Notes: generated by a model from the sequence alone, not told the origin. 64,000 bases of DNA from CALGLS01 sp965222105 (GCA_965222105.1 CBDCTQ010000062.1:186001-250000), one strand, 5' to 3'. Positions 17,526 through 26,016 are shown, numbered from the stretch's first letter. Program-made: numbers and translations.

Positions 17526-17557
17526 CAAAAATATCGAACAATTTTCAATTTAGCAAA
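17526..17557 (-). promoter_or_regulatory. Bacteroidota promoter of the AbiE-like operon
   Basis: On the minus strand: TTTG (17557-17554), 20 bp spacer, TATTTTTG (17533-17526), matching the -33 TTTG / -7 TAnnTTTG consensus. Transcription would start near 17519, about 30 bp before the ATG at 17487. Confidence 0.6.
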
Positions 17558-18324
17558 TTTCCGCCGCTTTTCTTTTTTTACCCATTTCTTGACACACTCG
17601 ACGCCCTTCATCTCCACTCTTTATCTTGGGCCTCCATACACCATAGCATGCGACCACATTCCACGTCCCCTTTTCCCCCACTTCCACAGGAGACATAATG
17701 TGTATAACGTCTCCCCCTGGGTACCCCAGTGCAAAAAAATATTTTCGCCCAGAAGCGTCCCCATTTATGAATAAAGAATATCATGTACCGACAGGCATTA
17801 TTGATATGCAATAAAATTATATTCATCATTATCGAATATTGCAACGACTCTAAAAAGAAAAAAAGCTATATTTGTATCAGATCATTCACTCCCCACAAGT
17901 GAGATTTGTGAAAATGAATTTTAACGTATTTCAGACCTGTCTGTCTGTCGGGCCAGGCAGTTTTTAATTGTCCAAAGGACAAAAATCTATGTGTCCTACT
18001 GTGCCTATGTGTTTCAAAACCAACCACCGGAAGGTGGTAAAAAATCACAAATCTTGGCTTGTTGCACTATAAAATCAAAAGCTCCACACGCTTTCTATTT
18101 TATTATCATAAGGTAACCTGGTCATCAGATCATTTTTAAGTTAGAACCGGCAAAGAATTTTTGCGGTCGCATCAATGCTTTTGTGCAGGACCTGCTCATA
18201 AGTGTTAGGGTGCATTACGCCAATTATTTTTTGCACGGTTCTGGTTTGATATAACTTTTTAACCACGATGACATCAGGTTACATGGGTTTTCTATGTCTG
18301 GATGTCATGAGGAAACTCAAAACT
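17558..18324. other. Intergenic region carrying repeat copy 2
   Basis: About 770 bp between the AbiE-like operon and the 18325 gene. Apart from the 173-bp repeat (17899-18071) I see only AT-rich sequence; the open frames present have no coding character. The promoter of the 18325 gene should lie between 18100 and 18300. Confidence 0.5.
17899..18071. repeat. 173-bp dispersed repeat, copy 2
   Basis: Same orientation and the same length as 2252-2424. Both copies begin near GTGAGATTTGT and end at GTTGCACTATA; weak similarity continues about 10 bp beyond. Differences are mostly single substitutions (for example GTGAAAATGAATTTTAACG against GTAAAAATGAATATTAACG). Confidence 0.85.
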
Positions 18325-19335
18325 ATGAACAGTTTTAACAATAATCTATTCGACATTGAAAAGATTAAAAAACATCTCGACTCTATCCTGAATGTAATAG
18401 AACAAACCAGATATCTCCATCGGGTTAAAATCAATTTTCTCCAGCGTAAAGAAAAATGGGTAAAGAAGGACTGCGTGCCTTTAGACGAGCAGATTGATGT
18501 GGAATTAAAATACAGATTTTTCGAATCCAATTTTAAGTTGCGACCTGCTTATATAAAATGTAAATCAAGATTTGCCATCAAACTCACTGTGGTTGAAAAC
18601 CTAAGACCACTGGCCCTTTCTTTCCTGGCACTCGCACGACACAAAGGGGACAACGGACTCCCCTACCTTTCTATTAGCGATGCTCAATTGATTTATTTCT
18701 TGTCAAATGTACTTCAGGATGAGAATGGATGGTTGATCCCCAGAAACACCATCGCCGATATGCTCTTGCCCAATATCAGTAGTCAAGATAGAACAATCCA
18801 TAGCATCAATCACCTGGAAGACGTTTCTGCGATTGATTCAAAGCTATTTTATCGGTTTGATATTGAAGTAGTAAAAGACGTGATTCAAACGCTTGTTCAC
18901 TACGACGATAGGGTGTTGTTTCTCTATAGGGTTCACGCAAACTACAAACAGCATCGCAACCCAATAGATCATCATAATATGTTTTCATCGCAAATCGAAT
19001 TAGAGTTACAAAAACAACGCGACCTTAATTTCCTGAAAGAGGACCAGTTCACCCCTTTTTCTGCTGAAAACCGTATTGCGATCAATGGCAGAGTGAACGT
19101 CTTGATGACTTTCTTTTATGAACTACTTGTCGAATTTCCGGAAAGGTATGACCTGAAGTGTCTCAAGAATTCTAAACGGGAGGTCATTAAATTTGTCTTA
19201 CAATATTTCAAACGAAAGAATGGAAACACCATCAGTAGTCACTTTCTGCGAAACACTTTAACGCCATCCAGATTTGATAAACGATGCTCTATCGACAAGC
19301 AGGTGGACATTAAATCCATTTGGAATATCCACTGA
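18325..19335 (+). CDS. Hypothetical mobile-element protein (possible RteC-like regulator)
   Basis: 336 residues from the ATG at 18325 (MNSFNNNLFDIEK); the frame is open to an ATG at 18268 but the extra residues look like leader. The protein is charged and helical, with no signal peptide. Its last 70 residues (ELLVEFPERYDL ... VIKFVLQYFKRKNGNTISSHFLRNTLTPSRFDKRC) resemble the C-terminal DNA-binding segment found in RteC-like and other regulators of Bacteroidota conjugative elements, where a PSRxxKR end is common. That resemblance is from memory and weak; the rest is unrecognised. Confidence 0.55.
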   Translation: MNSFNNNLFDIEKIKKHLDSILNVIEQTRYLHRVKINFLQRKEKWVKKDCVPLDEQIDVELKYRFFESNFKLRPAYIKCKSRFAIKLTVVENLRPLALSFLALARHKGDNGLPYLSISDAQLIYFLSNVLQDENGWLIPRNTIADMLLPNISSQDRTIHSINHLEDVSAIDSKLFYRFDIEVVKDVIQTLVHYDDRVLFLYRVHANYKQHRNPIDHHNMFSSQIELELQKQRDLNFLKEDQFTPFSAENRIAINGRVNVLMTFFYELLVEFPERYDLKCLKNSKREVIKFVLQYFKRKNGNTISSHFLRNTLTPSRFDKRCSIDKQVDIKSIWNIH

Positions 19336-19828
19336 AAAAACGACAGTATTCCATGTTTAAAGAGTATTCATCTGCCAGCCATTCAGCATTTTCGTGGTGT
19401 AATTTAGATATTTCATATATGGTTAAATTTTTAAATTAAATAATCCTGATTCGTGAACCTGCACCCCCAATGTCCTTGTCCTTTTGTCCTTCAGTCTTTT
19501 TTACATTGATTTACCGCTCATTGCCATGTATTCCGTTTCTGAAATCAAACGAAGTAAAATTCATCTGTTTAATGCAGTCACTTTCGGTCAAAAGAAATGT
19601 CCTAAAAGTGTCCTTTGTGTGTCCTTCATCCTATCCTGTATTTTTTCAAAATGTCCCACTGTCCTTCTTTTGTCCTGTTTTTGTCCTTGTTGGATGGAGT
19701 CTACCTGGTATTGCTTTCTTTCCAGTTCAAGCAATTTCCTTCAATTACGGATAGATTCATATTTGAGCTTAGGCAATTACGGCAATTTAAGGAGATTCAA
19801 AATGGCGAAGGACAAAAGGACACCCCTT
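19336..19828. other. Non-coding region rich in TGTCC motifs (possible origin)
   Basis: About 490 bp with no credible gene. Between 19471 and 19690 TGTCC occurs about ten times on the plus strand, often as TGTCCTT(T/G/C), and two inverted AGGACA copies sit at about 19808-19823. It directly follows the stop of the minus-strand primase-like gene. Clusters of short direct repeats beside a replication protein gene are the usual form of iteron or oriV sequences. Confidence 0.45.
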
Positions 19829-22051
19829 CTAAATTTTCCGATACAAACCACTTGTATTCCGCTCCAGGCAGCCAACGTCTATCATACACTCCAGATAGCG
19901 ACTGACGGTTCGATAACTGATTCTAAATTTGGTCTGCAGTAGTTTTAAATCACCCCGATGAAATTCTGCCGGAAGTTGATTATAAAACCGTTGACGCTTC
20001 TCCTTTAGTTTGCTAAATGAAGATGCTTCCTGCTGCGGCAAATTGTCAAAGATGTACAAGGAATGTTTGAGGTACACGTCAATCAACCACATCGCCGTTG
20101 AAAAATCATCGGCATGGCAGGTAACCACTTTTGAGGTATCTCGATTGGAATATTTTCTAAGAGCCGTAAACAACATGGTCATTCGGTACGACATTAACCC
20201 CAATCTTTTTACCACACTCAAGGCCCCCTTACCAAATCGTTTCTTTGTCGTATTTAATAGCGCTGCAAAAGTTTCGTTTAGCTGTTTCTTATGGTCGGTA
20301 CGAAGATGTACCTCGGTTGGATGTTGCTCCAAAAAATGAATCATTGTTGTTACCTCCTTTGCATATTTTTTAAAACACTCATCCCTGTCTCCATTCGGTT
20401 CATCCAAAAAAACATCACACCAGACTTCATTCACGTCAAAAAAGTAAAACAAAAAACGGGAAAACAATCCATCTTCCACCGATGGAATTAGTTTGATCAC
20501 CTGATTGGGTGTACCCGACAACACGGCAGATAAACGAGGTTTGACTATTTCTACAAACTCATTGTTATGCTTACGACTATAGGATATCGGCTCATGATGG
20601 GCAGCTTTACGCAATATGTCACTATAACCTCCCCAATCTTGTTTTAAAGCATTACTTAATGTATCGGATTCCAACTCAAAAAAAATCCCGCCCCCGCCAT
20701 TATCTTTCAATTGGCGAATCAACATCGACGAGCTGGTATTCGCGGGGATAAATAGTGCTTTTCTGGATTTCAAAACGGGTTTCGTCGGCTGGTCCGGTAT
20801 AATGCCTCGCTTATATTCTGCCAAGCGCTCCTCATAGCTTTTCCGGTCTTGTTCATAAGTCTCAATATGGCGTTGATACTCATCCAATATTTTTTGATGG
20901 TAATGCTCTCCCAAATCACGGGTGAAACTCAAATTACCTTTTCCATTTCCTACTGGTGATAATACAAAAGTATAGAGATTGGGATAAACCCGCCTATTAT
21001 GATACTTACCGTACACTTTGGGCATACAACCACTTAGCATTCCAATGGCTCCTGTCAGAAAAAGATCACGTTCATAGTCATCCTGAAAAAAGCGACAACA
21101 TTCCCGCAGTAACGGAGGTAATTGCTCATATACTTTTTGGGGAATTGTGGGCGGGAGCTTGGTCGTTATCTCCACATAGGTTGGGTTCTCAAAAGGAATT
21201 TTTACAGCCTTTGCCGGATCATAACTTTTGAAGGAACTATTCACCGTCCGGTCAATTTCTTCTTCAGAAAGTCCCTCAAAATGAGCCTTTAACAATTGCT
21301 TAGTTTTTGCTTTGGAAATCCCCGCCGAATTACAAATCCCTGCTGCCAGAAACACGTGATTGTTTCGATTTCCATTTTCATACACGGATCGTTCTTCCAG
21401 TACCCCGACATACTTTCCAAAAATTTCGTTGGTTATGGATGGAAAATCTGTTTCCTTTTCAAAAGGATTTGGTGGTCTATCCTTTTGTTCAACAACGCCT
21501 CCTTGCTGCAACTCGAATACCCTGGCTTCCTCATTCCAAAATGCTTCGGCGTCATAAGAAAAAAAACACAACCGAGTCACATCTTTTCCAGATCGATCAA
21601 CGGGCACTCCTAGCTTTTTCTCATAATGATCTGCCACAGCCTGAAAAGCCATTTTGTGTGTTTCTAAAGTCGCATTGGTCTTGACAATTATTTTATATCC
21701 GTATCCACTCGGACTAACAAAACCGGCAAGGGTATAGGCTACTGTTTTCACTGTCCTTCTAACATGATCCACTTCTTCCAAACTCAGCTTATCAATATCC
21801 AAAATCACAAATGGGCAATAAGCCATCAGCTTATCCATTGTCCGGCCACCCATAAATTTTCCGGAAGTGGTGAAGGCAGGCAATTGCTTTTTCAGCATAT
21901 CCTTTCGCTTTGCATTTCGCTGTTCAACCGCGGTTCGGATATCCATCACCTGCTGTTTGTATTGTCCACTGCGAATGGCATCAATCACTTGTTTCAGTGT
22001 TTGGTCATCAACAACTGTTGTGAAATTTTTAAAAACGGAAATCGATTGCAT
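19829..22051 (-). CDS. Mobile-element replication protein: BT4734-type primase domain, PriCT-like and DUF3987 ATPase
   Basis: 740 residues. Residues about 55-180 are a BT4734/VirE-N type archaeo-eukaryotic primase-like domain: FVILDIDKLS (Asp85, Asp87), FVSPSGYGYKIIVK and VDRSGKDVTRLCFFSYD. Residues about 225-280 (NRNNHVFLAAGICNSAGISK ... EEEIDRTVNSSFK) look like a PriCT domain. Residues about 300-650 are DUF3987 with a P-loop-like SPVGNGKG (365-372). The C-terminus (about 690-740, LLQTKFRISYRTVSRYLE) is a winged helix. Such proteins are the primase/helicase-type replication proteins of Bacteroidota integrative elements. It follows the 22104 gene by 52 bp. Confidence 0.8.
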   Translation of the reverse strand: MQSISVFKNFTTVVDDQTLKQVIDAIRSGQYKQQVMDIRTAVEQRNAKRKDMLKKQLPAFTTSGKFMGGRTMDKLMAYCPFVILDIDKLSLEEVDHVRRTVKTVAYTLAGFVSPSGYGYKIIVKTNATLETHKMAFQAVADHYEKKLGVPVDRSGKDVTRLCFFSYDAEAFWNEEARVFELQQGGVVEQKDRPPNPFEKETDFPSITNEIFGKYVGVLEERSVYENGNRNNHVFLAAGICNSAGISKAKTKQLLKAHFEGLSEEEIDRTVNSSFKSYDPAKAVKIPFENPTYVEITTKLPPTIPQKVYEQLPPLLRECCRFFQDDYERDLFLTGAIGMLSGCMPKVYGKYHNRRVYPNLYTFVLSPVGNGKGNLSFTRDLGEHYHQKILDEYQRHIETYEQDRKSYEERLAEYKRGIIPDQPTKPVLKSRKALFIPANTSSSMLIRQLKDNGGGGIFFELESDTLSNALKQDWGGYSDILRKAAHHEPISYSRKHNNEFVEIVKPRLSAVLSGTPNQVIKLIPSVEDGLFSRFLFYFFDVNEVWCDVFLDEPNGDRDECFKKYAKEVTTMIHFLEQHPTEVHLRTDHKKQLNETFAALLNTTKKRFGKGALSVVKRLGLMSYRMTMLFTALRKYSNRDTSKVVTCHADDFSTAMWLIDVYLKHSLYIFDNLPQQEASSFSKLKEKRQRFYNQLPAEFHRGDLKLLQTKFRISYRTVSRYLECMIDVGCLERNTSGLYRKI

Positions 22052-22103
22052 AAGGTATGATTTGAAAGGCGACGCTACCTGAAGTCAATGCGGATATGGA
22101 TCC

Positions 22104-22697
22104 TTAAAAATGAATAAAACCACTTTCTTCTTCCCCTGTTATCGCAATGGATTGAAAAGCCACCGCATCTTCGTTAAATAGCAACTCTTGATCAGCCGAC
22201 ATTAAAATAGCATGATCCACCACGTCACCCGATTTAGCAATTCTTCGTACACCGGTCAGGTCTTCAAAATAGTCAGCCAACGATTTAAACACTTCCTGAT
22301 GCTGTGCCAATCCCGATTCCGTTCTGACAATAATCACCAACCCAATCCCAAGCGCATTAGTAAAACAAGCTGTGACAAACGGATTCTTCGAAAGCAGCTT
22401 TTTAACTGGCTTCAGATCTTTTTCATTCACATAAGGCAACTCTAACGCAATACAACGAGAGTAGCTGTTCAGTTTTAGTCTTTTATTTTCCAATGAAAAA
22501 CTTCCAGCTACCGAAAACTGCAGCATCAGGCGTTTTTGCATATCATATCCTGTATCCAAATCAAGAAAGTAGTATTGCCGCAATTCATCCACAGCCTCTT
22601 TAAATATCCCACTCTTGATGTACAGTAAAGCCGTAAACAAAGGCACTTTGGAGACAGGTGTTTTGAAATAATCGAATAAGGTTGTTATTCCCATCAT
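22104..22697 (-). CDS. Stand-alone degenerate BT4734-type primase-like protein
   Basis: 197 residues that align by eye with residues 55-180 of the downstream 740-residue protein: FSVAGSFSLENK against FTTSGKFMGGRT, CIALELPYVN against FVILDIDKLS, ACFTNALGIGLVIIVRT against AGFVSPSGYGYKIIVKT, RIAKSGDVVDHAILMSAD against VDRSGKDVTRLCFFSYD, and LLFNEDAVAF against AFWNEEARVF. The DxD acids, the SPSGxGxK loop and the R of DVTR are lost, so it is probably catalytically inactive. It may act as a structural or regulatory partner of the active copy. Start ATG ATG at 22697. Confidence 0.65.
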   Translation of the reverse strand: MMGITTLFDYFKTPVSKVPLFTALLYIKSGIFKEAVDELRQYYFLDLDTGYDMQKRLMLQFSVAGSFSLENKRLKLNSYSRCIALELPYVNEKDLKPVKKLLSKNPFVTACFTNALGIGLVIIVRTESGLAQHQEVFKSLADYFEDLTGVRRIAKSGDVVDHAILMSADQELLFNEDAVAFQSIAITGEEESGFIHF

Positions 22698-22882
22698 AGT
22701 TTATTTAGTTTGAAAAATCAGATTTCGAACAAGTATAGCACCCCAAGGACTTGCTGTTAATACAAGACAACTTGTCTGAAAGGATACAACCTTCACAGAA
22801 ATATTAAAATTTCAGTAATGTAATGTCAGATTTATTCAGGTCGGCACAAACGTTTCCTCAGTAGCAGCAATCAAATCGTCAA

Positions 22883-23173
22883 TTAAAACGATTTTCGATC
22901 TGGCGCAAAAGGCTTTTTGTGGCAAAGCTCCAGGAAAGCCTCAATATCAGCCATTCGGTAATAAATCTTTTTCCCTTCCTGCGAAAATCCGATTTTACCT
23001 TCATTTCGCCAGGTCGCGGCCGTCTTAGCAGACACATTCATCAACTCCAAAAACTGTTGATTATCAAAGATGCGATCCTCCGGTTTAGCAAGACTCTCCA
23101 TATAATTCCATACCTCCTCCAGCTTCTTTTTAATCGCTTCGAATTCCTCTTGAGTGGGTAAAAACACTTGCAT
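22883..23173 (-). CDS. Excisionase-like HTH (MerR-type winged helix) protein
   Basis: 96 residues. An N-terminal helical segment (FEAIKKKLEEVWNYMESL) is followed by DNQQFLELMNVSAKTAATWRNEGKIGFSQEGKKIYYRMADIEAFL, the MerR/HTH_17 winged-helix pattern of excisionases and element-encoded DNA-binding proteins of Bacteroidota. It is the first gene of the minus-strand set 23173-19829, which fits control of excision or of the replication genes behind it. Confidence 0.8.
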   Translation of the reverse strand: MQVFLPTQEEFEAIKKKLEEVWNYMESLAKPEDRIFDNQQFLELMNVSAKTAATWRNEGKIGFSQEGKKIYYRMADIEAFLELCHKKPFAPDRKSF

Positions 23174-23720
23174 AGTATGTTTAATTTTTGAATGATTTTT
23201 AACGACTTAATTACATCTACAAAGTAAAAGCATACTTCATTTCAAAGCAAGAAAAAAATGGGGCTACCCACCAATATTCCTAAAAACAAAACTATATTTA
23301 TCTGTAATACATTCAAATACGAATAAAAACATTTTCTATTTATGAAAAAGAACTAACTTTATTGATTTTTCCTAAAAAGTAAAATTGTTGTTACAAAAGT
23401 GTAAGCAGCAACAGGAAATAGACGGAAAAAGAGGGAAATACACGACCAACTGGCATCTTTCATCGAATTGGAGATGACACGTAAATTTTCATGGAGGGAT
23501 GAAGGTTTTTTATCTGAGGGGTAATGTAATTTTACAATTGTTCCTTCAAAAGCAGAGGCTTTACCTAAAAAGCTTAAACCATGCGTTCATCTTATTTTGG
23601 TATAAATTTGAATTTACTTAAAATTGCACCGCCTTTCCAAAGTACTAATCTTGGTTTGTTTCAGCTTACAACAAAGGCGTTAACATATAACAAAGAGAAA
23701 ACTAGCCACAAATTGAAGAA
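23174..23720. other. AT-rich divergent intergenic region
   Basis: About 550 bp between the divergent excisionase-like and DUF3800 genes. Very AT-rich to about 23400, then mixed; no gene seen. It must hold promoters in both directions. A TAAATTTG (23603-23610) and a TTG-19-TAATCTTG pair (23624-23653) are candidates for the DUF3800 gene. Confidence 0.5.
23624..23653 (+). promoter_or_regulatory. Candidate promoter of the DUF3800 gene
   Basis: TTG (23624-23626), 19-bp spacer, TAATCTTG (23646-23653), one mismatch to the Bacteroidota -7 consensus TAnnTTTG. It would start transcription about 60 bp before the ATG at 23721. Confidence 0.3.
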
Positions 23721-24512
23721 ATGCAAAATGTTAATACAATACACCGATACTTAGATGAAGCTGGTGACACCACTTTCTTTGGCAAAGGAAAGGTAAATAT
23801 CATTGGACAATCCGGTGTGTCCAAATGCTTTATTCTTGGGATGGTAAAATTTCGGGAGCCGTTAAAGGAAGTTCGTCAGAAAGTCATTGACTTAAAACAC
23901 TCCGTATGTAATGATCCATATTTCAATGAAGTACCCAGTATTCAAAAGAAAATTACAAAGGGAGGGTATTATTTTCATGCAACAGATGATGTACCGGAAG
24001 TCAGGAAATTATTCTATGACTATATCCAGACTATTGATTGCAGCTTTGAAGCAGTAGTCGGTAGAAAGATACCAAGCATATACAGCAATAAACACAATGG
24101 AAAAGAAGCGGAGTTTTATGCAGACCTGCTCTCCCATCTGATAAAAAACAAATTGAGGAAAGGAGGAAAATTGATCCTGGATATTGCCAGTAGAGGTAAA
24201 AGCACAAAGAATCAGAATCTTCAATCTGCATTAAATAAAGCCATCAGTAGAAATTCAAAAAAGAGCAAGCATGCTGCAACCAAAGTAGCCTTCAATGTCC
24301 AAAACCATTTGACTGAACCGCTATTGAATATATCCGATTATTTCTGCTGGTCGATCCAAAGATTATTTGAACGAGGTGAGACCCGTTATTACAATTTTCT
24401 GAAGGATAAAATTTCATTGGTCGTTGACCTCTACGATTTTGCCAACTATCCAAATTTTGGAAATTACTACACGGTTAAACGACCACTAACGAAAGGAAAC
24501 AAACTGGCATAA
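23721..24512 (+). CDS. DUF3800 domain protein
   Basis: 263 residues. The opening HRYLDEAGDTTFFG is the hallmark YxDExG motif of DUF3800, a putative RNase H-fold metal-dependent family; later acidic positions include LILDIASRGK (about residue 153) and LLNISDYFCWSIQRLFERGE (about residues 201-220), which match the usual D and D/E positions. DUF3800 genes are common on genomic islands and beside defence genes; the biochemical function is not established. It is a monocistron, divergent from the excisionase-like gene, and the last intact gene before the tRNA-Arg. Confidence 0.75.
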   Translation: MQNVNTIHRYLDEAGDTTFFGKGKVNIIGQSGVSKCFILGMVKFREPLKEVRQKVIDLKHSVCNDPYFNEVPSIQKKITKGGYYFHATDDVPEVRKLFYDYIQTIDCSFEAVVGRKIPSIYSNKHNGKEAEFYADLLSHLIKNKLRKGGKLILDIASRGKSTKNQNLQSALNKAISRNSKKSKHAATKVAFNVQNHLTEPLLNISDYFCWSIQRLFERGETRYYNFLKDKISLVVDLYDFANYPNFGNYYTVKRPLTKGNKLA

Positions 24513-24954
24513 AAAAAGCCCGCAACTGCACTAAGAAGGATACCCTTCAACGACATGGAGTCGGAGTTCATGCAGAGTAGGCATTACAAAGATAGCCATT
24601 CTGTTTTGTTAAAACAAGTGTTCGGCACAAACCACCAGGCTAGTATCTTCCCATTTCCTGTATTCCCTTAAGGATTTCAAAAACTGAGATCCATAGTAAT
24701 GGCCAGAAAATTGATCTAATCCAAAGCCTTTTTCAAATCTAAACGTACCATCATTTCGATCTTACCATTGGCTGAACATAATAAGTAAGTATACCACTCG
24801 AAATAGGTTAGCACGCATCGTTTCGACATCCTTATAAATAATGCCAAATACCATCATAAATTAGGTTGTAACCCCACCCAAACCCGATTTTGAGCGCATT
24901 TCAAAGAAAAAGAAGGAAATCTTGAAATGTTTACCCTATGTTTACCCCTACGCC
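24513..24954. other. Island edge without an intact gene
   Basis: About 440 bp between the DUF3800 gene and the tRNA terminator. On the minus strand, 24600-24830 reads through a weakly protein-like stretch (DRNDGTFRFEKGF ... QFLKSLREYRKWED) interrupted by an in-frame TAA, possibly the remnant of a gene. A TTTACCCTATGTTTACCCC direct repeat lies at about 24930-24948. No integrase is present. Confidence 0.35.
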
Positions 24955-24996
24955 AAAAAAAAATGCGTAACAAGCTGATATTCAGTATATTACGCA
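24955..24996 (-). terminator. Terminator of tRNA-Arg
   Basis: On the minus strand the hairpin TGCGTAA...TTACGCA (24964-24996), with an inner CTGA/TCAG stem, is followed by T9 (24963-24955). It lies 10 bp past the 3' end of the tRNA. Confidence 0.75.
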
Positions 24997-25005
24997 CCAT
25001 GCAGG

Positions 25006-25079
25006 TGATCCCGCCAGGACTCGAACCTGGAACCTGCTGCTTAGAAGGCAGCTGCTCTATCCAGTTGAGCTACGAGACC
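25006..25079 (-). tRNA. tRNA-Arg (anticodon TCT)
   Basis: 74 bases. Minus-strand reading: acceptor GGTCTCG pairing with CGGGATC, D arm GCTC-AACTGGATA-GAGC, anticodon arm GCTGC-CTTCTAA-GCAGC giving anticodon TCT, T arm CCAGG-TTCGAGT-CCTGG, discriminator A; CCA is not encoded. Its 3' end faces the accessory region, the usual orientation for a tRNA used as an integration site. Confidence 0.95.
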
Positions 25080-25230
25080 AAATTTTAGAACACAAAAATA
25101 CAAAATTCCTCTAAAATACCTCCCCATTACAACATCAATTACATCCATTTCATTCCATCCTTTCAAAAAAATTCCCTAATTTCGCTCCATTCCCAAGCCT
25201 CAACGCGCCTGTCACGGGCTCGTTCCGGGA

Positions 25231-25299
25231 GGCGACTGCAAAAACATCGCGCAACGCAGATAAAAGCCCCATAGGGGCGACTGCAACAACATCGTGCAA
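25231..25299. repeat. Two 24-bp direct repeats upstream of ung
   Basis: GGCGACTGCAAAAACATCGC-type unit at 25231-25254 and again at 25276-25299, 22 of 24 bases identical, 45 bp apart start to start. The second copy ends 27 bp before the proposed start codon of ung. Confidence 0.7.
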
Positions 25300-25326
25300 A
25301 ACGCGATGAAAAAAAACATACTAAAA

Positions 25327-26016
25327 ATGAGCACCACCACCATAAAAAACGTAAACATACACCCCACCTGGAAAACCCCGCTACAGGGAGAATTCCAAAA
25401 GCCCTACTTCGCCCACATCAAATCCTTCATCGTACAGGAAATCCGCAAAGGCAAAAAAATATACCCTCCTGGTAAGCTCATCTTCAACGCCTTCAACTCC
25501 GTCCCATTCCCTGATGTCAAAATCGTCATCCTCGGCCAGGATCCCTATCACAACCCTGGCGAAGCCATGGGCCTCAGCTTCTCCGTACCCAAGGGAGTGC
25601 GCATCCCTCCCTCCCTTCAAAACATCTACAAAGAAATGCAACGCGACATCGGATTCACCCCTCCCAATCACGGCGACCTCACCCCCTGGACCCGCCAGGG
25701 CGTCCTCCTCCTCAACGCCATGCTCACCGTCGAACACCGAAAGGCAGGCTCCCACCGAAAGATCGGGTGGCAACAATTTACCGACGCCGTCATCCAAAAA
25801 CTCTCCGACCAACGTGATGGTCTCATATTCATGCTCTGGGGCAATTTTGCCAAAAGCAAAAAACCCCTCATCAACGAACTCAAGCACCACGTCCTCGAAG
25901 CCGTCCACCCCTCCCCCCTCGCCGGCAACGCCTTCCAGGGCTCCTCCCACTTTTCCAGGGCCAACCAAATACTCCAGCAGCAAGGCCTGCCTCCCATCGA
26001 CTGGTCTCTTGACTGA
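25327..26016 (+). CDS. ung: Uracil-DNA glycosylase
   Basis: Family 1 UDG that removes uracil from DNA and starts base-excision repair. In the 229-residue form starting MSTTTIKN: ILGQDPYHNPGEA with the catalytic GQDPYH (70-75, Asp72), LLLNAMLTVE (Asn130 contacts uracil), WGNFAKSK, and the DNA-intercalation loop HPSPLAG (His194). Length is normal. In-frame ATGs at 25294 and 25306 lie in or just after the second 24-bp repeat; 25327 is preferred because family members start a few residues before the HPTWK segment. High GC and core function mark the return to chromosomal backbone after the tRNA. Confidence 0.95.
   Translation: MSTTTIKNVNIHPTWKTPLQGEFQKPYFAHIKSFIVQEIRKGKKIYPPGKLIFNAFNSVPFPDVKIVILGQDPYHNPGEAMGLSFSVPKGVRIPPSLQNIYKEMQRDIGFTPPNHGDLTPWTRQGVLLLNAMLTVEHRKAGSHRKIGWQQFTDAVIQKLSDQRDGLIFMLWGNFAKSKKPLINELKHHVLEAVHPSPLAGNAFQGSSHFSRANQILQQQGLPPIDWSLD

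Noticed and set aside
19471..19690. TGTCC cluster as a CRISPR-like array
   Set aside because: Units are 5-8 bp with irregular spacing; there are no repeat-spacer units of 25-45 bp and no cas genes anywhere in the window.
24600..24830. Minus-strand remnant reading DRNDGTFRFEKGF...
   Set aside because: An in-frame stop interrupts it and no family is recognisable; it may be a pseudogene scrap but cannot be supported as a feature.
25381..25983. Long minus-strand frame of 200 codons opposite ung
   Set aside because: It is the antisense of a GC-rich conserved gene; residue composition (Gly/Glu/Val-rich) is that of an antisense shadow and no domain is visible.
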